Positions 10,659 to 19,183 of a DNA stretch of 64,000 bases are shown here, piece after piece. Source of the DNA: Enterobacter sichuanensis (lineage in GTDB: Bacteria; Pseudomonadota; Gammaproteobacteria; Enterobacterales; Enterobacteriaceae); contig NZ_POVL01000020.1 of NCBI RefSeq assembly GCF_002939185.1, positions 1-64,000 on the forward strand. The letters run 5' to 3'. Positions within the stretch are counted from its first letter, which is position 1; each line of letters opens with the position of its first letter. Below the pieces are notes generated by a model. That model saw only the letters and a list, made by a program, of their open reading frames with translations, did not search any database and was not told the DNA's origin. Position numbers and translations under genes: made by a program.

Positions 10659-11597
10659 TTATTCACGATAGATCCCCGTGCTCGGTTCATCACCGGCATA
10701 ACCCCAGGCGCGGTACATCCCTTCGCTGTTGAACGGCAGGGCCACGTTGCCCTCACGATCCACGGCAATCAGCCCGCCGATGCCGCCCAGCGCGGGCAAC
10801 TTTTCCATCACCACGCGCTCGCAGGCCTCGCTCAGGCTTAGCCCGCCATAATCCATCAGCGCGGTGATGTCATAGGCCGCGAGGGCACGAATAAAGACTT
10901 CCCCGGTGCCGGTACAGGACACCGCCGCCGTGGCGTTATTGGCATAGCAGCCGGCACCGGGCAGCGGGCTGTCGCCGACGCGTCCAGGCAGCTTGTTGGT
11001 CATCCCTCCCGTTGACGTCGCCGCCGCGAGGTTTCCGGCCTTATCGAGCGCCACCGCGCCGACCGTGCCCATTTTGGTGGTTTCATCCAGCGGCGCAGCA
11101 TGGTCAAGCTGCGTCATGCCCGCCGAACGCGCTTCAAGCAGCTGCTGGTAGCGCGCCTCGGTAGAAAAGAGATCGGGCGATACCTGTTCCATCCCGTGCC
11201 CGAAGGCGAACGCCTCCGCCCCGGCACCGGTCAGCAGCACATGGGGGCTCTCTTCCATCACCAGACGCGCCGCCAGCACCGGATTACGCAGGCGACTGAC
11301 GCCCGCCACGGCCCCCGCTTTCAGGGTGATGCCGTCCATCACGCAGGCATCCAGCTCGTGGGTTTCGTCCCGGGTAAAGACCGAGCCGATCCCGGCATTA
11401 AATAACGGACACTCCTCCAGCAGGCGTACCGCCTCGGTGACCACGTCCAGCGCGCTTTCGCCCGCTTCCAGCATTTTCTGGCCCGTTTCCACAATGGCGT
11501 ACAGCGCGTCAATGTAGCGCTTTTCATCCTCAGGACTGAGCTGTGCACGGGTGATAGCCCCGGCGCCGCCATGAATTGCGATTACCGCATTACCCAT
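10659..11597 (-). CDS. iaaA: Isoaspartyl peptidase/L-asparaginase IaaA
   Basis: N-terminal-nucleophile hydrolase that cleaves isoaspartyl dipeptides and asparagine. The precursor (312 aa) is expected to autocleave before the Thr of KMGTVGAV (about residue 178), giving alpha and beta subunits. The Thr-binding segment [18 protein letters not shown] and the glycine-rich [16 protein letters not shown] are present. It begins the gsiABCD operon, linking peptide hydrolysis to peptide/glutathione uptake. The C-terminus ends IYRE, about eight residues shorter than E. coli IaaA, so the stop just precedes gsiA. Confidence 0.94.
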   Translation of the reverse strand: MGNAVIAIHGGAGAITRAQLSPEDEKRYIDALYAIVETGQKMLEAGESALDVVTEAVRLLEECPLFNAGIGSVFTRDETHELDACVMDGITLKAGAVAGVSRLRNPVLAARLVMEESPHVLLTGAGAEAFAFGHGMEQVSPDLFSTEARYQQLLEARSAGMTQLDHAAPLDETTKMGTVGAVALDKAGNLAAATSTGGMTNKLPGRVGDSPLPGAGCYANNATAAVSCTGTGEVFIRALAAYDITALMDYGGLSLSEACERVVMEKLPALGGIGGLIAVDREGNVALPFNSEGMYRAWGYAGDEPSTGIYRE

Positions 11598-11784
11598 TCA
11601 CATCACCCGTTAGCCTGATTTGCGGCTTTTTCTATAAATATCATTATCGTCAATGAAACTTCAGATGATTTTTGAATATAGAAAGACGCAACTGTGATGT
11701 AAAGCGTACACCTCCGGGTCATACTGTTAGTGGCACTTTTCTGCCATAATGGCCGCTTTCGTTGTTACTGTGCAGGAGCCCACC

Positions 11785-13017
11785 ATGGATTTTACCGCCG
11801 GACTAATGTCGCTTGAGACGGCACTCACGCAGATGCTTGACCGAGTTTCCCCGCTACAGGACGTTGAAACGCTGCCCCTGGTGCGCTGTTTTGGCCGTAT
11901 TGCCGCACGCGATATCGTCTCCCCGCTTAACGTGCCAGGGTTCGATAATTCCGCGATGGACGGTTATGCGGTACGCCTGGCGGATCTCCAGGCCGCTCAG
12001 GCGCTGCCGGTGGCGGGTAAAGCATTTGCCGGACAGCCATTTAACGGTGAATGGCCTGCGGGCACCTGCGTGCGCATCATGACAGGTGCACCGGTGCCGG
12101 CAGGCTGCGACGCCGTGGTGATGCAGGAAGAGACCGAGCAGACGGATGACGGCATACGGTTTACCGCCAGCGTCAAAGCGGGCCAGAACATTCGCCGCAC
12201 CGGCGAGGATATTGCCCTTGGCGCGACGGTCTTTGCCGCCGGACAGAAGCTGACGGCGGGTGAACTGCCGGTGCTGGCCTCCCTCGGCATCGCGGAGATC
12301 GAGGTTATCCGTAAAGTGCGCGTCGCCGTATTCTCGACGGGCGACGAACTGCAGCTTCCGGGCCAGCCGCTGCAGGACGGACAGATTTACGACACCAACC
12401 GTCTGGCGGTACACCTGATGCTGGAGCAGCTGGGCTGCGAGGTGATTAACCTCGGCATTATTCCTGACGATCCGGAAAAACTGCGCGCTGCGTTTATTGA
12501 GGCGGACAACACCGCCGACGTGGTCATCAGCTCCGGCGGCGTCTCCGTGGGCGAGGCGGATTACACCAAAACCATCCTTGAAGAGTTGGGTGAAATCGCT
12601 TTCTGGAAGCTGGCGATCAAACCGGGCAAACCGTTCGCCTTTGGTAAACTGCGGCACAGCTGGTTCTGCGGCCTGCCGGGTAACCCGGTCTCGGCGGCAC
12701 TCACCTTCTACCAGCTGGTGATCCCGCTGCTGGCGAAGCTCTCCGGTAACCGGGCCCACCCGCTGCCGGAACGCCTGCGCGTGCGTGCCGCGACGCGCCT
12801 GAAAAAATCACCGGGCCGTCTCGATTTCCAGCGTGGGATCCTGACGCGCAACGCGGACGGTGAGCTCGAAGTAAGCACCACCGGGCACCAGGGCTCGCAC
12901 ATTTTCAGCTCCTTCAGCCAGGGCAACTGCTTTATCGTGCTCGAGCGCGAGCGCGGCAACGTGGAAGCGGGCGAATGGGTTGAGGTGGAGCGCTTTAACC
13001 AGTTGTTCGGAGGCTGA
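11785..13017 (+). CDS. moeA: Molybdopterin molybdenumtransferase MoeA
   Basis: Inserts molybdate into adenylylated molybdopterin to form molybdenum cofactor in the cytosol. The sequence aligns end to end with E. coli MoeA (410 aa here). Family motifs: [42 protein letters not shown] and GLPGNPVS. The start at 11785 follows CAGGAGCCCACC; an upstream in-frame ATG at 11749 would add twelve unconserved residues. A CATAAT hexamer at 11745-11750 is a plausible -10 but its -35 is poor. It diverges from iaaA and is followed after 1 bp by moeB. Confidence 0.96.
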   Translation: MDFTAGLMSLETALTQMLDRVSPLQDVETLPLVRCFGRIAARDIVSPLNVPGFDNSAMDGYAVRLADLQAAQALPVAGKAFAGQPFNGEWPAGTCVRIMTGAPVPAGCDAVVMQEETEQTDDGIRFTASVKAGQNIRRTGEDIALGATVFAAGQKLTAGELPVLASLGIAEIEVIRKVRVAVFSTGDELQLPGQPLQDGQIYDTNRLAVHLMLEQLGCEVINLGIIPDDPEKLRAAFIEADNTADVVISSGGVSVGEADYTKTILEELGEIAFWKLAIKPGKPFAFGKLRHSWFCGLPGNPVSAALTFYQLVIPLLAKLSGNRAHPLPERLRVRAATRLKKSPGRLDFQRGILTRNADGELEVSTTGHQGSHIFSSFSQGNCFIVLERERGNVEAGEWVEVERFNQLFGG

Positions 13018-13018
13018 C

Positions 13019-13771
13019 ATGACGGTGGAGCTGAGCGATCAGGAGATGATGCGCTACAACCGCCAGATTGTGCTGCGCGGGTTTGATTTCGAGGGTCAGG
13101 AAGCGCTCAAGGCGGCCAGCGTGCTGGTCGTCGGACTTGGCGGTCTGGGCTGTGCCGCCGCCCAGTACCTCGCCGCGGCGGGTGTGGGCAGGATGACGCT
13201 GCTGGACTTTGATACCGTGTCGGTGTCTAACCTGCAGCGCCAGACGCTGCACAGCGACGCAACGGTTGGCCAGCCGAAAGTGGATTCTGCCCGCGTGGCG
13301 CTGGCCCGCATTAACCCCAACGTTCAGTTCACTCTGCTTGACGCGATGCTGGATGATGACGCGCTCTCCGCGCAAATTGCCCGGCACGATCTGGTGCTCG
13401 ACTGCACCGACAACGTCGCCGTCCGTAATCAGCTAAACGCGGGCTGTTTTGCCCACAAAACCCCGCTGGTCTCCGGGGCGGCGATCCGCATGGAGGGGCA
13501 AATCAGCGTCTTCACTTACGCGGACGGTGAACCCTGCTACCGCTGCATGAGCCGCCTGTTTGGCGAGAACGCGCTCACCTGCGTCGAGGCGGGCGTGATG
13601 GCGCCGCTGGTCGGTGTGATTGGGTCATTACAGGCGATGGAAGCGATCAAGGTGCTGGCGCATTACGGTACGCCGGCGGCGGGGAAAATCGTGATGTACG
13701 ACGCAATGACCTGCCAGTTCCGCGAAATGAAGCTGATGCGTAATCCGGGATGTGAGATTTGCGGAGGTTAA
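13019..13771 (+). CDS. moeB: Molybdopterin-synthase adenylyltransferase MoeB
   Basis: E1-like enzyme that adenylates the C-terminus of MoaD during molybdopterin synthesis. 250 aa, matching E. coli MoeB (249). The nucleotide-binding loop is VVGLGGLGCAAAQYL; the catalytic Arg/Asp region LQRQTLHSD and the two zinc-binding pairs CYRC and CEIC are present. The start lies 1 bp after the moeA stop and its ribosome-binding site (TTCGGAGGCTGAC) is inside the moeA 3' end, so the two are translationally coupled. Confidence 0.96.
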   Translation: MTVELSDQEMMRYNRQIVLRGFDFEGQEALKAASVLVVGLGGLGCAAAQYLAAAGVGRMTLLDFDTVSVSNLQRQTLHSDATVGQPKVDSARVALARINPNVQFTLLDAMLDDDALSAQIARHDLVLDCTDNVAVRNQLNAGCFAHKTPLVSGAAIRMEGQISVFTYADGEPCYRCMSRLFGENALTCVEAGVMAPLVGVIGSLQAMEAIKVLAHYGTPAAGKIVMYDAMTCQFREMKLMRNPGCEICGG

Positions 13772-13784
13772 ACCCTACTGCGGC

Positions 13785-13864
13785 CTGATGCCCTCACCCC
13801 GGCCCTCTCCCACAGGGAGAGGGAGAAAATCGTAGGCCGGGTAAGGCGAAGCCGCCACCCGGCA
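13785..13864. repeat. Composite palindromic repeat (GC hairpin plus REP)
   Basis: Two modules lie side by side between the convergent genes moeB and fsaA. The first starts CTGATGCCCTCACCCC and contains the hairpin CCCTCTCC-CACA-GGGAGAGGG near 13803-13822. The second, 13832-13863, is a REP unit with arms GCCGGGT and ACCCGGC. The same modules recur at 1-80, 18009-18138, 25484-25560, 41163-41235 and 48768-48799. Confidence 0.8.
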
Positions 13865-13870
13865 ACAGCG

Positions 13871-14533
13871 TCAGATCGACGTCCGTCCAAATGCCCCCTG
13901 CCAGTCCTGCTCAAACTTCACAATCGCCGCGTCCACGGCCGGAGAGGTAATAAACTGCTGCGCCACGTCCAGCGGCAGCGTGATGGACTTGCAGCCTGCC
14001 AGCAGGCAATCCAGCGCCTGACGCGGGGTTTTAAAGCTCGCGGCCAGCACCTTTGACTGCGGGGCATGCAGGGTCAGCAGCTGCTGTAATTCCACCACCG
14101 TCTGGATCCCGTCCCCGCCCTGCGCGTCCACGCGGTTAACGTAAGGCGCGACATACTCAGCCCCCGCAAGCGCGGACAACATCCCTTGTGCAGCGCCGTA
14201 TACCGCCGTGCCCAGCGTCGGGATCCCTTCTGCTTTCAGCATTTTGATGGCTGCCAGCCCTTCTGCGGTCACCGGCACTTTCACCACCAGATCGTTAATG
14301 ATGGCGCGCAGCTTACGCGCGTCTTCCACCATCCCTTCGGCGGTGGTCGCCATCACCTGCGCGAACAGACGGCCCTTGCCGCCCAGAGCATCGTGCAGGG
14401 CTGGCAACAGCTCCTCCAGCGGCGTTTTACCGGCCGCAACGATGCTTGGGTTAGTGGTCACGCCTGCCAGCGGGAAGATACGCGCCAGCTTTTTCACCGC
14501 CGCAACGTCAGATGTGTCGAGATAAAGTTCCAT
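13871..14533 (-). CDS. fsaA: Fructose-6-phosphate aldolase FsaA
   Basis: Class I aldolase of the transaldolase family, 220 aa as in E. coli FsaA, forming a decameric cytosolic enzyme. The Schiff-base lysine is in VVKVPVT (Lys85 by alignment). The start at 14533 follows GAGGGTGACATC; the reading from 14560 lacks conservation. Besides fructose 6-phosphate cleavage, FsaA is reported to split 1-deoxyfructose 6-phosphate into glyceraldehyde 3-phosphate and hydroxyacetone, the step after YbiW. It diverges from ybiYW and shares the control region at 14534-14661 with it, consistent with joint regulation. Confidence 0.95.
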   Translation of the reverse strand: MELYLDTSDVAAVKKLARIFPLAGVTTNPSIVAAGKTPLEELLPALHDALGGKGRLFAQVMATTAEGMVEDARKLRAIINDLVVKVPVTAEGLAAIKMLKAEGIPTLGTAVYGAAQGMLSALAGAEYVAPYVNRVDAQGGDGIQTVVELQQLLTLHAPQSKVLAASFKTPRQALDCLLAGCKSITLPLDVAQQFITSPAVDAAIVKFEQDWQGAFGRTSI

Positions 14534-14591
14534 GATGTCACCCTCAAAATTAGCCTGCACTTACCCTATCACGACAAAACCTGCTCAGGAG

Positions 14592-14605
14592 TTGACCTGC
14601 ATCAA
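14592..14605 (+). promoter_or_regulatory. FNR box upstream of ybiY
   Basis: TTGAC-CTGC-ATCAA differs from the FNR consensus TTGAT-N4-ATCAA at one position. Its centre (14598.5) is 41.5 bp upstream of 14640, which is also 7 bp after a TTTAAT hexamer at 14628-14633 that fits a -10 element. This is the geometry of a class II FNR-activated promoter, suiting an oxygen-sensitive glycyl-radical enzyme. Confidence 0.6.
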
Positions 14606-14609
14606 GATA

Positions 14610-14625
14610 ACTTTCATTCGAAAGT
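14610..14625. promoter_or_regulatory. Inverted repeat operator A (ACTTTC-N4-GAAAGT)
   Basis: ACTTTCATTCGAAAGT has perfect 6-bp arms. It lies between the FNR box and the proposed -10 of ybiYW, where a bound protein would block polymerase. The same motif occurs at 18137-18152 before ybiV and at 19156-19171 before ybiU. The cognate regulator is not identifiable here. Confidence 0.6.
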
Positions 14626-14661
14626 AATTTAATCTTCATATGCAAGATGAGAGGCGAAAAC

Positions 14662-15561
14662 ATGATCTTCAATATTCAGCGTTACTCTACCCACGACGGC
14701 CCCGGTATTCGTACCGTGGTGTTCCTGAAAGGCTGCTCGCTGGGCTGTCGCTGGTGTCAGAACCCGGAAAGCCGCTCCCGCAGCCGGGACGTGCTGTTTG
14801 ATGCGCGCCTGTGCCTGGACGGCTGCGACCTGTGCCAGCAGGCGGCGCCGGGCTGCATCGAACGTGCGCTGAACGGGCTGGTCATTCATCGCGAGAAGCT
14901 TAACGACGAGACGCTGAACGCCCTCACCGACTGCTGCCCGACGCAGGCGCTGACCGTCTGCGGTGAAGAGCAGCAGGTCGGGGAGATCATGGCGACCGTC
15001 CTGCGCGACAAACCCTTCTACGACCGCAGCGGCGGCGGAATTACGCTTTCCGGCGGCGAGCCGTTTATGAACCCCGATCTGGCACTTGCGCTGTTTAAAG
15101 CCAGCCACGACCAGGGCATCCACACCGCCGTTGAAAGCTGCCTGCACGTGCCGTGGCACTTTATCGAGCCCTCTTTACCGTACGTCGATCTGTTCCTCGC
15201 CGACCTGAAGCACGTCGATGGCGAGGTATTCAAACAATGGACGGACGGCTCAGCGAAACGGATCCTGGATAACCTGAAACGCCTGGCGGCAGCCGGGAAA
15301 AAGATGACCATTCGCGTGCCGCTGATCCCGGGCTTTAACGCCGATGAAGCGTCTGTTACCGCCATCACCAATTTCGCCGCCGACGAACTCGGCGTCAACG
15401 ATATTCATTTTCTGCCATACCACACGCTGGGCATGAACAAATACACCCTGCTCGGCCAACCCTACTCTGCCCCTGACAAACCGCTGGATAACCCTGCCCT
15501 GCTGGACTTCGCGCAGCAGTACGCCTGCCAGAAAGGGTTAACCGCGACCTTACGAGGATAA
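14662..15561 (+). CDS. ybiY: Glycyl-radical enzyme activating protein YbiY
   Basis: Radical-SAM activase that generates the glycyl radical on YbiW. The 299 aa sequence starts [17 protein letters not shown]; the SAM cluster cysteines are C25, C29 and C32 (CSLGCRWC). An inserted ferredoxin-like region has two further cysteine clusters ([10 protein letters not shown]...GC and [11 protein letters not shown]), as in the activases of non-PFL glycyl-radical enzymes. SAM-binding [12 protein letters not shown] is present. The start at 14662 follows GAGGCGAAAAC and matches E. coli; an ATG at 14647 is less likely. It ends 4 bp before ybiW. Confidence 0.93.
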   Translation: MIFNIQRYSTHDGPGIRTVVFLKGCSLGCRWCQNPESRSRSRDVLFDARLCLDGCDLCQQAAPGCIERALNGLVIHREKLNDETLNALTDCCPTQALTVCGEEQQVGEIMATVLRDKPFYDRSGGGITLSGGEPFMNPDLALALFKASHDQGIHTAVESCLHVPWHFIEPSLPYVDLFLADLKHVDGEVFKQWTDGSAKRILDNLKRLAAAGKKMTIRVPLIPGFNADEASVTAITNFAADELGVNDIHFLPYHTLGMNKYTLLGQPYSAPDKPLDNPALLDFAQQYACQKGLTATLRG

Positions 15562-15565
15562 ACTT

Positions 15566-17998
15566 ATGACCACACTGAATCTCAACACCCTCAGCGAGCG
15601 CATTAAGGCGCACAAAATGGCCCTGGTGCATATCGTCAAGCCACCGGTCTGTACCGAGCGCGCGCAGCACTACACCGAAATGTATCAGCAGCACATGGAC
15701 AAACCGATCCCGGTGCGTCGCGCCCTGGCGCTGGCGCATCACCTGGCCCGGCGCACCATCTGGATCAAACACGACGAGCTCATCATCGGTAACCAGGCAA
15801 GCGAAGTGCGCGCCGCGCCGATCTTCCCGGAATACACCGTTTCCTGGATTGAGAAAGAGATCGACGATCTGGCCGACCGTCCGGGCGCGGGCTTTGCGGT
15901 GAGCGAAGAGAACAAGCGCGTTCTGCATGCGATCTGCCCGTGGTGGCGCGGCCAGACGGTCCAGGATCGCTGCTACGGCATGTTCACCGACGAGCAGAAA
16001 GGCCTGCTGGAAACCGGCATCATCAAAGCCGAAGGCAACATGACCTCCGGCGATGCGCACCTGGCCGTTAACTTCCCGCTGGTGCTGGAGAAAGGTCTCG
16101 ACGGCCTGCGCGCCAAAGTGGCCGAGCGCCGCTCGCGCATTAACCTGACGGTGCTGGAAGACCTGCACGGCGATCAGTTCCTGAAAGCGATTGATATCGT
16201 GCTGGAGGCAGTGAGCCTGCACATCAAACGCTTTGCCGATCTGGCGCGTGACATGGCCGCCAGCGAAACACGCGAAAGCCGCCGCGACGAACTGCTGGCG
16301 ATGGCGGAAAACTGCGACGTGATTGCCCACGAACCGCCAAAAACCTTCTGGCAGGCGCTGCAGCTGTGCTACTTCATTCAGCTGATCCTGCAGATTGAGT
16401 CCAACGGCCACTCCGTCTCCTTCGCGCGGATGGACCAGTACCTCTATCCGTTCTACCGCCGCGACGTGGAGCTGAACCAGAGTCTCGACCGCGAGCACGC
16501 CATCGAACTGCTGCACAGCTGCTGGCTGAAGCTGCTGGAAGTAAACAAAATCCGTTCCGGCTCGCACTCGAAAGCCTCTGCCGGTAGCCCGCTGTACCAG
16601 AACGTCACCATCGGCGGCCAGACGCTGGTCAACGGTGAGCCGATGGATGCGGTCAACCCGCTCTCTTACGCGATTCTGGAGTCCTGCGGCCGTCTGCGCT
16701 CCACCCAGCCTAACCTGAGCGTGCGCTACCACGCGGGCATGAGCAACGACTTCCTCGACGCCTGCGTGCAGGTGATCCGCTGCGGCTTCGGGATGCCGGC
16801 ATTCAATAACGATGAAATCGTGATCCCGGAATTCATCAAGCTCGGCGTTGAGCGCGATGATGCTTACGACTACGCGGCGATTGGCTGCATCGAAACCGCC
16901 GTCGGCGGCAAATGGGGCTATCGCTGCACCGGCATGAGCTTTATCAACTTCGCCCGTGTGATGCTGGCGGCGCTGGAAGGCGGCCGGGACGCCACCAGCG
17001 GGAAAGTGTTCCTGCCGCAGGAGAAAGCGCTCTCTGCCGGTAACTTCGATAACTTCGACGAGGTGATGGCGGCGTGGGATACCCAGATCCGCTACTACAC
17101 CCGCAAATCCATCGAGATTGAATATGTGGTGGACACCATGCTGGAAGAGAACGTCCACGATATTCTCTGCTCCGCGCTGGTGGACGACTGTATCGAACGG
17201 GCGAAGAGCATCAAGCAGGGTGGCGCGAAGTATGACTGGGTCTCCGGCCTGCAGGTGGGGATCGCCAACCTCGGCAACAGCCTGGCGGCGGTGAAGAAGC
17301 TGGTATTCGAGCAGGGCGTCATTGGTCAGCAGCAGCTGGCGGTCGCGCTGGCGGATGACTTCGACGGGCTGACCCACGAGCAACTGCGTCAGCGTCTGAT
17401 CAACGGTGCGCCGAAATACGGTAACGACGACGACAGCGTGGATATGCTGCTGACGCGTGCCTACCAGACCTACATTGAAGAGCTGAAACAGTACCACAAC
17501 CCGCGTTACGGCCGCGGCCCGATTGGCGGAAACTATTACGCAGGCACCTCTTCTATTTCCGCTAACGTGCCGTTTGGCGCGGCGACGATGGCCACCCCGG
17601 ACGGACGAAAAGCCCATACCCCGCTGGCGGAAGGCGCCAGCCCGGCATCCGGTACCGATCACCTTGGTCCAACGGCGGTCATTGGCTCCGTGGGCAAATT
17701 GCCGACCGAAGCGATTCTCGGCGGCGTGCTGCTAAACCAGAAGCTGAACCCGTCAACGCTGGAAAACGACAGCGACCGCCAGAAGCTGATGGTGCTGCTG
17801 CGCACCTTCTTCGAGGTGCATAAGGGCTGGCATATTCAGTACAACATTGTTTCCCGCGAAACGCTGCTGGAAGCGAAAAAACACCCTGACCAGTATCGTG
17901 ACCTGGTGGTGCGCGTGGCGGGCTACTCGGCGTTCTTCACCGCCCTGTCGCCGGATGCGCAGGACGATATTATTGCGCGTACGGAGCATACGCTGTAA
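15566..17998 (+). CDS. ybiW: Glycyl-radical enzyme YbiW (anhydroglucitol-6-phosphate lyase type)
   Basis: Anaerobic glycyl-radical enzyme of 810 aa, as in E. coli YbiW. The active-site thiyl Cys441 and Glu443 are in GCIETA, and the radical glycine Gly786 is in RVAGYSAFF. The Cys-x-Glu signature is that of dehydratase/lyase-type members rather than pyruvate formate-lyase, which has adjacent cysteines. Recent work assigns E. coli YbiW to ring-opening of 1,5-anhydroglucitol 6-phosphate, giving 1-deoxyfructose 6-phosphate, a substrate of FsaA. That function is transferred by homology. It pairs with ybiY, and FsaA is encoded divergently. Confidence 0.9.
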   Translation: MTTLNLNTLSERIKAHKMALVHIVKPPVCTERAQHYTEMYQQHMDKPIPVRRALALAHHLARRTIWIKHDELIIGNQASEVRAAPIFPEYTVSWIEKEIDDLADRPGAGFAVSEENKRVLHAICPWWRGQTVQDRCYGMFTDEQKGLLETGIIKAEGNMTSGDAHLAVNFPLVLEKGLDGLRAKVAERRSRINLTVLEDLHGDQFLKAIDIVLEAVSLHIKRFADLARDMAASETRESRRDELLAMAENCDVIAHEPPKTFWQALQLCYFIQLILQIESNGHSVSFARMDQYLYPFYRRDVELNQSLDREHAIELLHSCWLKLLEVNKIRSGSHSKASAGSPLYQNVTIGGQTLVNGEPMDAVNPLSYAILESCGRLRSTQPNLSVRYHAGMSNDFLDACVQVIRCGFGMPAFNNDEIVIPEFIKLGVERDDAYDYAAIGCIETAVGGKWGYRCTGMSFINFARVMLAALEGGRDATSGKVFLPQEKALSAGNFDNFDEVMAAWDTQIRYYTRKSIEIEYVVDTMLEENVHDILCSALVDDCIERAKSIKQGGAKYDWVSGLQVGIANLGNSLAAVKKLVFEQGVIGQQQLAVALADDFDGLTHEQLRQRLINGAPKYGNDDDSVDMLLTRAYQTYIEELKQYHNPRYGRGPIGGNYYAGTSSISANVPFGAATMATPDGRKAHTPLAEGASPASGTDHLGPTAVIGSVGKLPTEAILGGVLLNQKLNPSTLENDSDRQKLMVLLRTFFEVHKGWHIQYNIVSRETLLEAKKHPDQYRDLVVRVAGYSAFFTALSPDAQDDIIARTEHTL

Positions 17999-18008
17999 CC
18001 GAGCTATC

Positions 18009-18093
18009 CCCTCTCCCTTGAGGGAGAGGGTTAGGGTGAGGGAGAAATACGCGCGCTGATGCCCTCACCCCGGCCCTCTCCCACGGGAGAGGG
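18009..18093. repeat. Two GC-rich palindromes downstream of ybiW
   Basis: A perfect hairpin CCCTCTCCCT-TG-AGGGAGAGGG occupies 18009-18030. A second, CCCTCTCCC-AC-GGGAGAGGG, lies at 18074-18093 and is preceded by CTGATGCCCTCACCCC. Both belong to the dispersed repeat family of this window. The second is directly followed by the terminator module at 18105. Confidence 0.75.
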
Positions 18094-18104
18094 AGAAAAC
18101 ACTA

Positions 18105-18136
18105 AAAACGGCAACCTCGGTTGCCGTTTTGCTTTT
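18105..18136 (+). terminator. Intrinsic terminator of ybiYW
   Basis: Stem AAAACGGCAACC / GGTTGCCGTTTT with a 2-nt apex, followed by GCTTTT. Very similar to the terminator at 41201-41234. Confidence 0.85.
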
Positions 18137-18152
18137 ACTTTCGAATGAAATT
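18137..18152. promoter_or_regulatory. Inverted repeat operator B upstream of ybiV
   Basis: ACTTTCGAATGAAATT matches the ACTTTC-N4-GAAAGT motif at 5 of 6 right-arm positions. It sits directly upstream of a possible promoter (TTGTGC at 18157, TAGAAT at 18181, spacing 18). Confidence 0.5.
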
Positions 18153-18219
18153 AAATTTGTGCTCCTCGTCACCTTGTTATTAGAATGTTTCAAAACGCAG
18201 TGACCCAGGAGCGCAATGT

Positions 18220-19035
18220 ATGACCGTTAAAGTTATCGTCACCGATATGGATGGAACTTTCCTTGATGATGCCAAGCAGTACGATCGGGACCGCTTTCAG
18301 GCACAGTTTGAGCAGCTTAAAGCCCGCAATATTGAATTCGTTGTCGCCAGCGGCAACCAGTATTACCAGCTCATCTCCTTCTTCCCGGAGCTGAAAGATC
18401 AGATCTCCTTCGTGGCGGAAAACGGCGCGCTGGTCTTCGATCACGGCGAGCAAATTTTCCACGGCGAGCTGACGCGCCATGAGTCGCAGATCGTCACTGG
18501 CGAGTTGCTGAAAGACAAAGGGCTGAACTTTGTGGCCTGCGGTCTTGAAAGTGCGTACGTCAGCGATAAAGCGCCGGAGGCGTTCGTGGCGCTGATGTCA
18601 AAGCACTATCACCGCTTAAAGCGCGTCAGCGATTACCATGACATTGACGACGTGCTGTTTAAGTTCTCCCTGAACCTGCCGGACAGCGATATCCCGAATC
18701 TTATCGACAAACTGCACGTGTCGCTGGACGGCATCATGAAACCGGTCACCAGCGGCTTTGGTTTTGTGGATTTGATTATCCCTGGCCTGCACAAAGCCAA
18801 CGGCATCAGCCGACTGCTGAAGCGCTGGGCTATCTCCCCGCAAGAATGTGTGGGTATCGGCGACAGCGGCAACGACGCGGAAATGCTGAAGCTGGTGAAA
18901 TACTCGTTTGCAATGGGCAACGCGGCCGACAGCATCAAAGACATCTGCCGCTACAGTACCGACGACAATACCCACCAGGGCGCGCTGAACGTGATTCAGG
19001 CCGTGCTCGACGCCCACTCCCCGTTCGACGCCTAA
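18220..19035 (+). CDS. ybiV: HAD-superfamily sugar phosphatase YbiV
   Basis: Cytosolic Cof-type HAD phosphatase, 271 aa as in E. coli YbiV (SupH), which is active on sugar phosphates and related substrates in vitro. Motif I is DMDGTF with the nucleophile Asp, motif II SGN, motif III Lys in [12 protein letters not shown], motif [12 protein letters not shown]. The C2 cap domain spans roughly residues 80-185. It follows CCAGGAGCGCAATGT. A shared operator-like motif upstream suggests co-regulation with ybiYW and ybiU, implying that a phosphorylated intermediate of the same pathway may be its natural substrate; this is inference. Confidence 0.93.
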   Translation: MTVKVIVTDMDGTFLDDAKQYDRDRFQAQFEQLKARNIEFVVASGNQYYQLISFFPELKDQISFVAENGALVFDHGEQIFHGELTRHESQIVTGELLKDKGLNFVACGLESAYVSDKAPEAFVALMSKHYHRLKRVSDYHDIDDVLFKFSLNLPDSDIPNLIDKLHVSLDGIMKPVTSGFGFVDLIIPGLHKANGISRLLKRWAISPQECVGIGDSGNDAEMLKLVKYSFAMGNAADSIKDICRYSTDDNTHQGALNVIQAVLDAHSPFDA

Positions 19036-19044
19036 TCCTTCCCC

Positions 19045-19077
19045 GCCGGAGCCTCGCTCCGGCTCTCTCCTTCTTTA
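19045..19077 (+). terminator. Terminator hairpin after ybiV
   Basis: Stem GCCGGAG / CTCCGGC around loop CCTCG (19045-19063), followed by a pyrimidine-rich run ending CTTCTTT. Confidence 0.65.
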
Positions 19078-19155
19078 CCATCCTGTGGCACGCGTCAAGT
19101 TTTTAAACTTGCATTAACTTATTTTTAACTTAAAGTATCACTTGTAAATATTTTT

Positions 19156-19171
19156 ACTTTCGAATGAAAGA
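19156..19171. promoter_or_regulatory. Inverted repeat operator C upstream of ybiU
   Basis: ACTTTCGAATGAAAGA shares the left arm and the GAAT spacer with operator B and ends 12 bp before the ybiU start. A TAAATA hexamer at 19145-19150 could be the -10, placing the operator over the transcription start. Confidence 0.55.
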
Positions 19172-19183
19172 TGCGAGGCAGTT

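Noticed and set aside
10659-11597. iaaA as a broken gene because its C-terminus is short
   Set aside because: Only about eight non-catalytic terminal residues are missing and the nucleophile and beta-subunit motifs are intact.
13781-13864. Possible CRISPR-like or ERIC repeat
   Set aside because: Only single repeat units with hairpin symmetry occur at each site; there are no regularly spaced spacers and no cas genes.
15395-17662. A 755-codon open frame antisense to ybiW
   Set aside because: It mirrors a GC-rich real gene frame by frame, has no recognisable domain, and ybiW is unambiguous by length and catalytic residues.
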